The position numbers and the translations under genes were made by a program. Positions 44,474 to 53,610 of a stretch of 64,000 bases of DNA are shown piece after piece (position 1 is the stretch's first letter; every line of letters begins with the position of its first letter). The notes under the pieces are model-generated. The model was not told the origin of the DNA. It worked only from the letters and a program-made list of their open reading frames with translations, and ran no database searches. Where the stretch lies: assembly GCA_021413865.1 (NCBI GenBank), contig JAIOPN010000015.1, forward strand, positions 1 to 64,000. Reading direction: 5' to 3'. This DNA comes from Planctomycetota bacterium (GTDB lineage: Bacteria > Planctomycetota > Phycisphaerae > Phycisphaerales > Phycisphaeraceae).

Positions 44474-44605
44474 GGTGTTGGCCCTGATCCAGCGCCCGGA
44501 AACTCACCCGACATGCTCAATCTAGCCGCGCGCCGCCCGCCGCGACAGCCCCACGCCTATTGTTCACCGGCCCGATCGCGCAACGCCGCGGGGAATCACG
44601 ACGAT

Positions 44606-45307
44606 ATGTCCATGCCCCGCCACAAAGTCGCCGAGCTGATGGACGACCCGGCGCTCGACGCCCAACTGCACGGCGACGCCCTGCGCGGCCTGCGACGCAT
44701 CAACCACGTCAGCAACAGCGCGGGCATTCTCTGGGGACCGATCGCCCGCGTGTCGCACCAACTCGGCGGCCGGCCGCTGCGCGTTCTCGACGTCGCCACC
44801 GGCGCGGGGGATGTGCCGATCTCACTCATGCGTCGCGCCGTCGCACAAGGCGTCGAGCTGCGCATCGACGCCTGCGACCGGAGCGACCAGGCCCTCGGCC
44901 ATGCGCGGGAAGCGGCGCGATCGGCCGGCGCGGCGATCCGCTTCTTCACCCTCGACGCTCTGCGGGACGAACCGCCGCCGGGGTACGATGTGGTGACGTG
45001 CTCGCTGTTTCTGCATCACGTTGACGACGATCAAGCCGTGCCGCTGGTGGCACGCCTGGCCCGGGCCGCGGGGAAGATGCTTCTGGTCAACGACCTGGAA
45101 CGGGGCACGCTCGGGCTAACGCTCGCGTGGTTGGGGGTGCGGGTGCTGTCACGGTCGCGGATTGTTCATGTGGATGGTCCCCGCTCGGTCCTCGCGGCAT
45201 TTACGGCCAACGAAATGCGGTCAATGGCGGATGAAGCGGGGCTGATCGGGGCGCGGGTGACGAGGCGCTGGCCGTGCCGATTCCTTTTGGAATGGAACAG
45301 GCCGTGA
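44606..45307 (+). CDS. SAM-dependent methyltransferase of a polyketide operon
   Basis: From ATG 44606 the product is 233 residues with the class I SAM motif VLDVATGAGDVPISLM (about 65), an acidic DACDRSDQAL, and the post-motif YDVVTCSLFLHHVDDDQ. The opening LDPALDA-type and RRINHVSN resemble UbiE-like methyltransferases. It ends 2 bp before the flavoprotein gene and 1.2 kb before a type III polyketide synthase, so it probably methylates their product. An upstream in-frame ATG at 44513 is rejected as leader. Confidence 0.85.
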   Translation: MSMPRHKVAELMDDPALDAQLHGDALRGLRRINHVSNSAGILWGPIARVSHQLGGRPLRVLDVATGAGDVPISLMRRAVAQGVELRIDACDRSDQALGHAREAARSAGAAIRFFTLDALRDEPPPGYDVVTCSLFLHHVDDDQAVPLVARLARAAGKMLLVNDLERGTLGLTLAWLGVRVLSRSRIVHVDGPRSVLAAFTANEMRSMADEAGLIGARVTRRWPCRFLLEWNRP

Positions 45308-45309
45308 CC

Positions 45310-46497
45310 ATGGCGATCGCGGAACTCTCGGCCGATGCTTCAGCGGGAGCCCCCATGCTGCGCCGCGCGGCGGCGCGTGTGTGGGACGTGCTGGTCGTGG
45401 GTGCGGGGCCGGCGGGCGGCGCGGCGGCGATCACGCTCGCCTCGCACGGCGCGTCGCTCCTGCTCGTGGACAAGGCCTCGTTCCCGCGCTGGAAGGTGTG
45501 CGGCTGCTGCGTGAACCCTTCCGCCTTGGCGACGCTGGCGCGATTGGGCGTCGAAGACCCGGCGCGGTCGCTCGGCGCTGTGGAGCTTCGCAAACTCCGG
45601 CTGGCCGCCGGCGGGTGGCGGGCGACGCTCCCGCTGCCTGGCGGCGTGTCGCTCTCACGCGAAGCGCTCGACACGGAACTGGTGCGTGTCGCGATCAGCC
45701 GTGGTACGGAATTTCTTCCGGGAACACGGGCGGTGCTCGGCGAGACGACGGGGGACGTCCGGCTCGTGCGATTGCAACGGGGTGATGAGACCATCGAAGC
45801 CAGGGCGCGCGTCGTGCTGGCAGCGGATGGTTTAGGCGGACGATTGCTCGACGACGAACCGGGGATGAACACGGCGGCGGCGCCCCGCTCACGCATGGGC
45901 TGCGGCGTGACGCTCGATCGGGACAGCGTGGCCAATCAATACGAATCGGGCGCGATTTACATGGCCTGCGGGGTAGGCGGGTACGTCGGTCTCGTGCGAT
46001 TCGGCGATGGCCGGCTCGATGTCGCGGCGGCGCTCGACCCGGTGTTAACCCGCGCGGCCGGCGGGCCCGGCGCGGCGGCGGAGGCGATCCTCCGCTCGGC
46101 GGGGCTTCCACACATCCACAATTTGGCGTCTCTGGACTGGCGCGGCACGGCCCTGCTCACGCGGCGGCGGGCGCGGTTGGGCGGCGAGCGCTTGCTGGCG
46201 ATCGGCGATGCGGCGGGCTACGTCGAGCCCTTCACCGGCGAGGGCATTGCCTGGGCGCTGGCGTCGGGCGAAGCGGCGGCGGGAATCGTGCGGCGCGCAT
46301 CGGCCTGGTCGGCGTCACAGATTGACGAATGGGAATCGGTACATCATCGGTTGCTGGGGCGACGGCAGCGCTGGTGCCGGGCGGTCACGATGGTGCTGCG
46401 GCGGGCGCGGCTGGCCACGGCGGCTGTGGCGGTGCTCTCGACCGCGCCTTCTTTGGGGCGGCCGCTGGTGCGGCGCATCATGGCGGCAACGGCTTAG
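45310..46497 (+). CDS. FAD-dependent oxidoreductase (geranylgeranyl-reductase/monooxygenase type)
   Basis: From ATG 45310 the protein is 395 residues. The Rossmann motif is VVGAGPAGGAAAITLASHG, followed by FPRWKVCGCCVNPSAL, the cysteine-rich loop of geranylgeranyl-reductase-type flavoproteins. The second FAD motif is LLAIGDAAGYVEPFTGEGI. The C-terminus is basic and may lie on the membrane. It is the middle gene of the methyltransferase/flavoprotein/type III PKS operon and should oxidise or reduce the polyketide or its tail. A GTG at 45304 (GTGA overlap) is an alternative start. Confidence 0.87.
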   Translation: MAIAELSADASAGAPMLRRAAARVWDVLVVGAGPAGGAAAITLASHGASLLLVDKASFPRWKVCGCCVNPSALATLARLGVEDPARSLGAVELRKLRLAAGGWRATLPLPGGVSLSREALDTELVRVAISRGTEFLPGTRAVLGETTGDVRLVRLQRGDETIEARARVVLAADGLGGRLLDDEPGMNTAAAPRSRMGCGVTLDRDSVANQYESGAIYMACGVGGYVGLVRFGDGRLDVAAALDPVLTRAAGGPGAAAEAILRSAGLPHIHNLASLDWRGTALLTRRRARLGGERLLAIGDAAGYVEPFTGEGIAWALASGEAAAGIVRRASAWSASQIDEWESVHHRLLGRRQRWCRAVTMVLRRARLATAAVAVLSTAPSLGRPLVRRIMAATA

Positions 46498-46515
46498 GCA
46501 AGGCAGAGGTCAACC

Positions 46516-47613
46516 ATGGGTGCGATATTGCTGGGACTGGGCACGGCCGTGCCCGAACGCTCGATCGGCCAGGGCGACGCGGTCACGCAGGCGGTGACGC
46601 GCTGTTGCACCACCACCGACCACGCGCGGCTGCTCCCCGTGCTCTACCGCAGGACACGCGTGGCGCGGAGATCAAGCGTGCTCCTCGAAGAGCCCGATGG
46701 CTCGGGGAATCCGCACCCGTTTTTCCCCCCGGCGCTGACCGCCGACGATCGCGGCCCCACCACCGCTGGGCGAATGGTCAGGTACCACGAGCTGGTCGGC
46801 CCGCTGGCGGAATCCGCCGCGCGCTCGGCGCTGCACGACGCGGGTGTTGCATCACAGCGCATCACGCACCTGGTGACGGTCTCCTGCACCGGCTTCGTAG
46901 CGCCGGGGTTCGACGTCCACCTCATCAAATCGCTCGGATTGGCATCGACGGTCGAACGGACGCACATCGGCTTCATGGGCTGCCACGGCGCGCTCAACGG
47001 CCTGCGCGTCGCGGCGATGATCGCCCGCGCCGACCCCGACGCCGTCGTGCTCCTGACGGCCGCGGAGTTGTGCAGCCTCCACTTCCGCTACGGCTGGGAC
47101 CCGGACAAGGTCGTCGCCAACGCACTCTTCGCCGACGGCGCGGGCGCGGTGGTGCTCTCATCAAACAGCATGGGAGAGACGCCCGGGAATGGGTGGGAAG
47201 TAAAAGCGCACGGGGCGTGCCTCTTCCCCGATTCCCAGGACGCGATGACGTGGACACTCGGCGACCACGGCTTCGAGATGACGCTCTCGCCGCGCGTGCC
47301 TGGCCTGATCGAGGCGCACCTCCGGCCGTGGATGGAGTCGTGGTTGAAAAAATACGGCCTGCGGATCGGTGACGTGGGCTCGTGGGCGATCCACCCCGGC
47401 GGACCCAGGATCATCGGCTCGGCGCTGCGGGCACTGGGGCTTGATGAAAACGCGGCGGCGGTTTCACAGGCCGTCCTGGCGGAGCACGGGAACATGTCGT
47501 CGGCGACGATCCTGTTCATCCTGCGCGAGACGAAACGGATCGGGGTGCGTCGGCCGTGCGTGGCGCTGGGGTTCGGCCCCGGCCTGGCGGCCGAGGCGGC
47601 GCTGATTTTGTGA
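46516..47613 (+). CDS. type III polyketide synthase
   Basis: The 365-residue enzyme belongs to the chalcone/alkylresorcinol/alkylpyrone synthase family. The Cys-His-Asn triad is clear: Cys156 in GFMGCHGALNG, His293 in WAIHPGGPRI, Asn326 in EHGNMSSAT, and the C-terminal loop is GFGPGLAAEA. It extends a CoA-bound starter with malonyl-CoA and cyclises the chain. The lipid or aromatic starter cannot be known. A good AGAGG ribosome site lies 18 bp after the flavoprotein stop. It converges with the Fur gene (14-bp gap). Confidence 0.95.
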   Translation: MGAILLGLGTAVPERSIGQGDAVTQAVTRCCTTTDHARLLPVLYRRTRVARRSSVLLEEPDGSGNPHPFFPPALTADDRGPTTAGRMVRYHELVGPLAESAARSALHDAGVASQRITHLVTVSCTGFVAPGFDVHLIKSLGLASTVERTHIGFMGCHGALNGLRVAAMIARADPDAVVLLTAAELCSLHFRYGWDPDKVVANALFADGAGAVVLSSNSMGETPGNGWEVKAHGACLFPDSQDAMTWTLGDHGFEMTLSPRVPGLIEAHLRPWMESWLKKYGLRIGDVGSWAIHPGGPRIIGSALRALGLDENAAAVSQAVLAEHGNMSSATILFILRETKRIGVRRPCVALGFGPGLAAEAALIL

Positions 47614-47627
47614 ATGAACGCCGCGCG

Positions 47628-48050
47628 TCAGGATTTGGAGCGACGGGGAGATTTGGCGGCCGGCGCCGCGGCGCCCGAGCAATCGGGGCAGAGGCCGTAA
47701 ATCACGACGGTGTGCGACTCGACCTTGAAGCCTGGGGGGACGTGGCTCTCAATCTCGCCCGAGCAGCCCTCAATGTCGAACACTTTCTCGCAGACACGGC
47801 AGCGGAAGTGGTGGTGGTGCTGGTTGTGCTTCCGCGCCAGTTCGTAACGGGGCGGCTCACCGGGCAGTGCGACAGCGACCAGCCAGCCCTCGTCCATCAA
47901 GCCTTTAATGGTTCGGTAAACCGTTGCGATGCCCAGGCGGGGAACCTTGGCCTGGGCCGTAGCTAAAGCTTCCTGCGGGCCGAGCGGTCGGGCGGCTGTC
48001 TCGAAGGCGTCCCGGATTGCATTCCGCTGGTTTGTCTGTCGCTCCATCAT
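47628..48050 (-). CDS. Fur-family transcriptional regulator
   Basis: The 140-residue protein has a winged helix (ATVYRTIKGLMDEGWLV) and a C-terminal metal domain with the His-rich segment KHNQHHHHFRC and two zinc pairs, CRVC and CPDC. This fits Fur, Zur or PerR; the sequence alone does not say which. The C-terminal tail is Ala/Pro/Lys-rich. An AT-rich palindrome at 48106-48119 could be its own operator. Confidence 0.9.
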   Translation of the reverse strand: MMERQTNQRNAIRDAFETAARPLGPQEALATAQAKVPRLGIATVYRTIKGLMDEGWLVAVALPGEPPRYELARKHNQHHHHFRCRVCEKVFDIEGCSGEIESHVPPGFKVESHTVVIYGLCPDCSGAAAPAAKSPRRSKS

Positions 48051-48105
48051 GCCTTGGTACTACTACGCTGCGCGGACCCCTGAACAGCCCCCCCCGGATC
48101 GTGTG

Positions 48106-48119
48106 AAGCATATTTATGC
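48106..48119. promoter_or_regulatory. AT-rich palindrome upstream of the Fur-family gene
   Basis: AGCATA-TT-TATGCT is a perfect inverted repeat in an AT-rich patch 56 bp upstream of the Fur start and overlaps a possible -10 (TAAATA on the minus strand). A second GCATATGC palindrome lies nearby. Autoregulation by the Fur-type product is a reasonable guess. Confidence 0.35.
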
Positions 48120-48281
48120 TAGGGAGGCACTCTTGCATATGCGAGTCGAGTGGGCTTTCTCACTTGGGATTTTCAAGAATGGATAATCACTAACCCCTCC
48201 GAAACGCACATCCCGCATAAAAGGGCCGCCCTGCGTGCCGTGCGGCGGCACAGCACGTGAGCGGTTCGAGTGAGTTGCTCG

Positions 48282-50117
48282 TCAATCCGTGACAAGAGAA
48301 AGCCAGAGGACGAACAGCGCCCCGCCCCCGGTGGGTCGATGAAGGAGATTCCCGCCCATGGCACGAGCGAGCCTCCGGCTCAGCGCAAGCCCCAAGCCAA
48401 TGCCCGGCGCGGTGGAGGCGGCCTCGGAGGCGGACTTCTCGAATGCGTTGAACAACCGGCGGGCGCGGCGCGGCGGGATGCCCGGACCATGGTCACGCAC
48501 CCCCAGCAGCGCCATTTTGCGGCCGGCGTCGAGCGTGACCTCCAGGTGGATGCGGCGGTCGGTGGCGGACGCCGCGTATTTGCACGCGTTGTCCACCAGG
48601 TTCATCAGCACCTGGTCCACGGAAACCGGATCGGCACGCACTGCGGCGGCCGCCGCCTGCGGTGAAACCTCGACGGCGAGCGTCATCCCGGACTGTTCGG
48701 CGCGGCGTGCAAGCCGATCGGTGGTGCGATCAAGGATGCGTTGGAGCGGAATGGGGTCGATATTGACGCGGGCCCGGCGCCGCTCGAGACGGGCGTGCGC
48801 CAGGACGTTTTCGACCAGGTGGCTGAGCCGCTCCGCCTCGCCGCGGAGCGTGTCCAGATAAGAGCGGCGCTGTACCTCGTCGGCGACCCGGCCCTGGGCG
48901 AGCATTTCGGTGTAGAGCCGGAAGGTGGTCAGCGGCGTGCGGAGCTCGTGCGTGACGGCGGAGACGAAGGCGGCGCGGCGGTCGCTAAGCCGCATCACTC
49001 CAGCGAGGAGCAGCCCGACGGCCACCACCGCGACGGCCAGCGCCGCCCACGCCGCCGCGAGCGTGGCACGCACGGTGGAAACCGGCACCAGTGCCGCAAC
49101 GTCCACCGGCAGCGCCCCGGGCGCGAGCACGACGGGAATCGACGCCATCATGCGCGACGGGTCCACCGCCCCGTCGGCGGCCAGCGCCAGCGAGGCCCGG
49201 GGCAGCACGTCACCCACACCCTCCAGCAGCCAACGCTGTACCGCGGGCCAATCCAGTTCGCAACCCTGCACCCACTCGCGCCGATCGATCCGGACGCGGC
49301 GGGCGAGGATGATGCTCGACCCGACGGGCACGGGACGCATCGCGCCCTGAGCGGCGTCGGGCGTTTCCTCCCGCTGTGCCGGGGTTGGGCGCGGCGTTGC
49401 GATCTGACTCGGCTGACCATTCTGAGACAGCTTGGAGCGCTGCTGATATTCGCTGAGGTTCTGACTCTTCTGCTGCCGCATGGATTTCGCGGCGTAGCCC
49501 TGCTGATTATCGTCCTCGATCTGGGCGAGCTGCTGCTCGGACTCGGGTGGGATCGGAGGCGGCGCGACCGTCACGGCGGTGAGACTGTTGTCGGAGTCAA
49601 TCGGCGTAAGCTTCCGCGCCAGCGCGGCGGTGTGGAGCGAGGGCTCGAGGAGCGCGAGGCGGCGGGCCGACTCCTCGATCAACTCGGCGGGCACGGCCGC
49701 GCGGTCGGCGGCGGCGCGCATCTCGCCGACGGGCACCTGCGGCGAGGTGACGCGACCGTCGGGGTCGATCTGGAAATAGACGCGCACCATCGGGGTGCGC
49801 TGCGTGAGCAGCGGGCTGGCGATGCGGACCTCGCTGGGGCGCAGCTCGGCCAAGCCGGCGCTGAACGCCAGCCGCTCGGTGTAGAACGGCCGGTAGGTGA
49901 AGTACGGCCGGTTCGCCTCCTGCGCCAGCAGCGGCCCCATCGCCGAATCCATGCGCCAGAGCGCCAGACGGACCGCCTCCTCCAGCGCCGCACGCTGCTG
50001 CGCCTCGCGCTGGGCGTCGTCCAATCCGATGAGCGACCGGCTGACCCAGAGCATCGCGGCGACGGCCAGGATCAGGCACGCGACAAACACCAGCCACGTT
50101 GCCGAGGATCGGCTCAC
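48282..50117 (-). CDS. sensor histidine kinase
   Basis: The 611-residue protein has membrane helices at about 8-26 and 351-374 flanking a 320-residue extracytoplasmic region with Gln/Ser-rich linkers (about 195-260). No HAMP domain is obvious. The HisKA motif SAVTHELRTPLTTFR places the phospho-His at 390, followed by an HATPase with NLVDNACKYA and GPGIPPRRARRLF and IGLGLALSRRL. It overlaps the response regulator by 4 bp (GTGA start). It should sense a signal outside the cytoplasm; the ligand is unknown. Confidence 0.92.
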   Translation of the reverse strand: MSRSSATWLVFVACLILAVAAMLWVSRSLIGLDDAQREAQQRAALEEAVRLALWRMDSAMGPLLAQEANRPYFTYRPFYTERLAFSAGLAELRPSEVRIASPLLTQRTPMVRVYFQIDPDGRVTSPQVPVGEMRAAADRAAVPAELIEESARRLALLEPSLHTAALARKLTPIDSDNSLTAVTVAPPPIPPESEQQLAQIEDDNQQGYAAKSMRQQKSQNLSEYQQRSKLSQNGQPSQIATPRPTPAQREETPDAAQGAMRPVPVGSSIILARRVRIDRREWVQGCELDWPAVQRWLLEGVGDVLPRASLALAADGAVDPSRMMASIPVVLAPGALPVDVAALVPVSTVRATLAAAWAALAVAVVAVGLLLAGVMRLSDRRAAFVSAVTHELRTPLTTFRLYTEMLAQGRVADEVQRRSYLDTLRGEAERLSHLVENVLAHARLERRRARVNIDPIPLQRILDRTTDRLARRAEQSGMTLAVEVSPQAAAAAVRADPVSVDQVLMNLVDNACKYAASATDRRIHLEVTLDAGRKMALLGVRDHGPGIPPRRARRLFNAFEKSASEAASTAPGIGLGLALSRRLARAMGGNLLHRPTGGGALFVLWLSLVTD

Positions 50118-50848
50118 AAAGCCCCCTCCCCCACCAGGCGGTAGCCCCGCCCGCGCACGGTGAGCAGCACGCCGGGCGACGCCGGGTCGTCGCGCAGCTT
50201 CTCGCGCAGGCGGGCGACGTGCATGTCGATCGTGCGCGTGTCCACGCCGGTCGGGTCGAGCCGCCAGACGTGCTGGAGGATCTCCTCGCGGGAGATCACG
50301 CGGTCGGCGTGCGCGGCGAGGTAGCGGAGCAATTCCGCCTCGCGCTGCGAGAGGGTCGCCGTCTCCCCGCCTTCAAACCGCACATGGGATTTTGCCAAGT
50401 CGATCACACCCCCCCGGAACGGGATGTGTTCGACATCCGTCGGCCGTGCGGGTGAGCGGCGCAGCACGGCGGCGACGCGTGCAAGTAGTTCCGTTAGGCT
50501 GAACGGTTTGACGACGTAATCATCCGCACCAAGCCGCAGGCCCTTGACCCGGTCGCTCTCGGAGCCCAGCGCAGTGAGGACGATCACGGGGAGCGTGGGC
50601 CTGGCGTCGCGCACGGCCCGAAGGATGTCCAGCCCGTCGCCGGCGCGCTTGCCCGGCGCGGGCACACCGGGCAGCACCAGGTCAAGCAGGAGCAGATCCC
50701 ATTCCCCTTCGACCGCCAGCGCCAAGCCTATCTTCCCGTCGCCGGCTTCGAGCGTGGCGTAGCCCTCGGACCGCAGGGCATCGACGATCCCCCGGCGGAT
50801 CGCCGCGTCGTCTTCGATCACCAGCACGGTGCCGCGGGATGTCGCCAT
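50114..50848 (-). CDS. OmpR-family response regulator
   Basis: The 244-residue protein has a receiver with VLVIEDDAAI, phospho-acceptor Asp56 in DLLLLDLVLPG, and Lys in VVKPFSLTELLARV. A winged helix follows, with REEILQHVWRLDPTGVDTRT and VDTRTIDMHVARLREKL, ending GRGYRLVGE. A Pro/Lys-rich insertion (PAPGKRAGDGLD) widens the loop after the acceptor Asp compared with ordinary receivers. It is coupled to the kinase gene downstream on the same strand and should activate or repress genes on phosphorylation. Confidence 0.93.
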   Translation of the reverse strand: MATSRGTVLVIEDDAAIRRGIVDALRSEGYATLEAGDGKIGLALAVEGEWDLLLLDLVLPGVPAPGKRAGDGLDILRAVRDARPTLPVIVLTALGSESDRVKGLRLGADDYVVKPFSLTELLARVAAVLRRSPARPTDVEHIPFRGGVIDLAKSHVRFEGGETATLSQREAELLRYLAAHADRVISREEILQHVWRLDPTGVDTRTIDMHVARLREKLRDDPASPGVLLTVRGRGYRLVGEGAL

Positions 50849-50879
50849 GACGGGTTCATTCTATTCGGGAGGGGATCGG

Positions 50880-52337
50880 TTATTCGGGGGCGCGGACACG
50901 GGCCGCTGAAGCGGCCGTGCCTCCCGGGGTTGGTGGGGATTGCGCGAGGCCCTGCTTGTCGAGGGCGGAGTAGGCGTCCTCGGGGACCAGACCCAACCAG
51001 GGGTCGCCCGGGGGCGTGAGGAAGAGCTCGGTATAGACGCGGTCGTTGAGCTTTTTTACGTCCATCGCCAGCGCCGGATCGGCGGCGAGCCAGCCGAGGA
51101 TCGCGCGGCGAAAGCGGTACTCGTTCACCACCGTGTCGCGGGCCATATTGATCTCCAACTGGCGGACCACACCCATCAGGGGGTCTTCGACCGCTGCCTT
51201 GCTCATGGCACGGCGCATGGCATCCTGCGCCGAGCCCGTGACCTTGATCGACATGAACTGGCGGCTGGCGCCATCGAGCCGTGCGTCACCACGGTGCAGC
51301 TCCGCGAGCTTGCTCCACGTTGCATCGTCGAGATTGGACGGCGCGGGCGCGGCGTCGACGGCACTCACCATCGGGGCTTCAACGTCGTTTTTGACCACGG
51401 CATAACTGCTGGCATCCTGGGCCGAGGGATAACCCTTGGCTGGGGCCGCGGCGGGCCGCCCGGTAATCACGGCCAGGTCAAAGGCGTATCGCCGGTCCAC
51501 ATCCGCGGCCGCAGCGGTGTAGTAGAGATTTGCGCCCGTCGGCTGCGCGGATTTCTTGCCGTCATAGCCCGCGCTGGGTGCGGCGGCGAGGGCGGCCTCG
51601 AGCCGCTGCCGGAAAGCCTTCGGGCCGTACACGCCCGGCAGCGCGTCGATCACCCGGCCATCGGCGGTCATGACGTAGTGGATCGAGTTGCCGGTGATGG
51701 TGCGCTCGATCTTCCGGCCGTCGCCGAAGTCGATGGTGATCTGCGGCACCGGACGGAGCGATTCCCAGTGCAGGACGAAGTTGTTGCGGAGATAATCCGC
51801 GAGGGCGGTGTTGGAGTAGAGAACGGTGCGGAAGAACCGGCTGTTGGCGCAGGAGCGGTCGTCAGTGAGTTTGCCCAACATGCGGAGCGAGAGCACGGGC
51901 CGGCCGGTGCGGCGCGACTCGGCGGAGGCGGCGGACCAGTCGTTGTACCAGTAGAGCCGGCTGGCCCAGGCGTCATATTGCCCGGCGACGGCGTTGATCG
52001 CGGCGCGCAGGCGGTCGAGGTCTTCGGGGGTTGCCGTCGCCTGGGATGAATCCATGCGTAAGCCCGGCTCGATCGGGCGCAGGCCTGGATATTGCTTAAG
52101 CGTCTGCTTATGGTCGGAGAGGAGGATTTCGAGCCCGTGCGGCCCGAGGCTGCGCAGCTGTGCGATCGCGCCGGCGGCGGTTTGCGGGTCGGCGTCGATT
52201 GCACGTTTTGTCAGTGCGTGCTCGACGGGGTCGTCAATGGCGGACCCCGCGAATGCGAACTCCGATGCCGTGAACCACGCCAACAGGATCGACACCATCC
52301 ACACCGCCGCCCGTGCTCTTGTCGTCTGGCTGCTCAT
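50880..52337 (-). CDS. secreted thioredoxin-like family protein
   Basis: From ATG 52337 (AAGGAG ribosome site) the protein is 485 residues with a signal peptide ending near FAFAGSA. Residues about 125-240 resemble a thioredoxin fold: YNDWSAASAESRRTGRPVLS, SCANSRFFRTVLYSNTALAD, and YVMTADGRVIDALPG. The CXXC pair is absent, so it is not a normal redox thioredoxin. The rest is helical and Ala-rich with no recognised family. The last 20 residues are encoded across a REP-like palindrome (50897-50919). Confidence 0.72.
   Translation of the reverse strand: MSSQTTRARAAVWMVSILLAWFTASEFAFAGSAIDDPVEHALTKRAIDADPQTAAGAIAQLRSLGPHGLEILLSDHKQTLKQYPGLRPIEPGLRMDSSQATATPEDLDRLRAAINAVAGQYDAWASRLYWYNDWSAASAESRRTGRPVLSLRMLGKLTDDRSCANSRFFRTVLYSNTALADYLRNNFVLHWESLRPVPQITIDFGDGRKIERTITGNSIHYVMTADGRVIDALPGVYGPKAFRQRLEAALAAAPSAGYDGKKSAQPTGANLYYTAAAADVDRRYAFDLAVITGRPAAAPAKGYPSAQDASSYAVVKNDVEAPMVSAVDAAPAPSNLDDATWSKLAELHRGDARLDGASRQFMSIKVTGSAQDAMRRAMSKAAVEDPLMGVVRQLEINMARDTVVNEYRFRRAILGWLAADPALAMDVKKLNDRVYTELFLTPPGDPWLGLVPEDAYSALDKQGLAQSPPTPGGTAASAARVRAPE
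50897..50919. repeat. REP-like palindrome inside the end of a CDS
   Basis: CACGGGCCGCT and AGCGGCCGTG are arms around GA, similar in core to the element at 28019-28043. It falls within the last codons of the thioredoxin-like gene, so the C-terminal Ala/Arg-rich tail may be element-derived. Confidence 0.5.
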
Positions 52338-52460
52338 GGCGCTCTCCTTAGGGTTGTTCGATGGGTTCATCGACTAACCATACGGCCGCCACGCCTTGGC
52401 GCATGTCACCGGGATGTAACAACGCTCTTGCCCATCCCTGGGAGGGAGGAGTGAAGAGTT

Positions 52461-53543
52461 TCACACCGCCCAGTCCATCGGCTTGGGTTGCTTGAACGTG
52501 CCGCGGATCGACACTGCACGGCCGGTGCGGATCGAGTCGTAGGCGCCGAAGATGATCTCGACGACGTGCGCCGCCTGCTCGCCGGTGGCACGCTGCGGGC
52601 GCTTGGTACGAATTGCGTCGTGCAGTTCGGTCAATCCGCGTGCCCACTCGACGCCCTGGAACGCGGGGCGAGCGTGCGGCACCTCCGCCCACTCGCCCGA
52701 GCCGAAGTTGCAGACCTGGACCGGGGCATGGAAGTCGTGCGGCGAGCCCAGGAACATGGAGGCCTTGTCGCCGTGGAACTCCACGCCGTGCTGCTTGGTC
52801 GGGCCGACATAGAACGAGCTGGTGAGCCGGCAGATCGGCCCGGAAGCGAACTCGACGCAGACGCAGGCCCAGTCGGGCGTCTTTTTAATGACGAAGCTCT
52901 TGCCCTCTTTCGTGGTCCGCTTGGGCCAGAGGACGCCACCGGCGGCCGTGACCCGCCGCGCGGGGCCGAAGATCGACGTCAGCACCGTCAGCGGATACAC
53001 CCCCACGTCCGCTAGCGCGCCGACCTCGTAGAACGGCGCGGGGTTGGGGTGCCACGACTCCAGTCGGCCCCAGTTCATCTCGGCGTAGATCACGCGCACC
53101 TTGCCCAGCCGCCCCTCGCGAATGAACTTCCACGCCGTCTGCTCGGCCTCGCCCATGAACGTGATCGGCGCGGCGCTGAGGCGCAGCTTTTTCTTCTTTG
53201 CCAGCCTGACCAACTCCCACGCCTGCTTCACGTTCAGCGTCAGCGGCTTCTCCGTGTGCACGTGCTTGCCGGCATTAAGAGACCGCTTGATCACGTCGTA
53301 GTGCGCCTGGTGAATGGTGAGGTTGACCACCGCCTCCACATCCGGGTCCGCCAGCACGTCGTCGAGCGCCGCGTAAACCTTCCCGCCGTGCTTCTGCACC
53401 AGCGCCTCGACCGCGGCGCGGCTGAGGTCGTATCCGCCCATAAAGCGGAGCGTGTCGGTGTGGGCGGCGGCGGTCTGGGCGTAGCGGGTGGAGATGTTGC
53501 CGCAGCCGACGATGGCAAAGTTGAGCGGGCCTGTTGTGGGCAT
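52461..53543 (-). CDS. Gfo/Idh/MocA-family NAD(P)-dependent oxidoreductase
   Basis: The 360-residue protein has a Rossmann start NFAIVGCGNISTRYAQ, EAVVNLTIHQAHYDVIKRSL and the catalytic-dyad region HVHTEKPLTLNVKQAWEL, with Lys in EKP. The C-terminal alpha/beta domain follows. Family members oxidise or reduce sugars, inositols or related molecules with NAD(P). A GAGGAAA ribosome site precedes the ATG. Its neighbours are an oligogalacturonate-lyase-like protein and a secreted glycosidase, so a sugar-catabolic role is likely. Confidence 0.92.
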   Translation of the reverse strand: MPTTGPLNFAIVGCGNISTRYAQTAAAHTDTLRFMGGYDLSRAAVEALVQKHGGKVYAALDDVLADPDVEAVVNLTIHQAHYDVIKRSLNAGKHVHTEKPLTLNVKQAWELVRLAKKKKLRLSAAPITFMGEAEQTAWKFIREGRLGKVRVIYAEMNWGRLESWHPNPAPFYEVGALADVGVYPLTVLTSIFGPARRVTAAGGVLWPKRTTKEGKSFVIKKTPDWACVCVEFASGPICRLTSSFYVGPTKQHGVEFHGDKASMFLGSPHDFHAPVQVCNFGSGEWAEVPHARPAFQGVEWARGLTELHDAIRTKRPQRATGEQAAHVVEIIFGAYDSIRTGRAVSIRGTFKQPKPMDWAV

Positions 53544-53610
53544 GGGATTTCCTCGGGTGTGCCGCGTCGTGGGAGCGGCGAGATAGTACGAAATTTGCGT
53601 GTGTGCGGTT

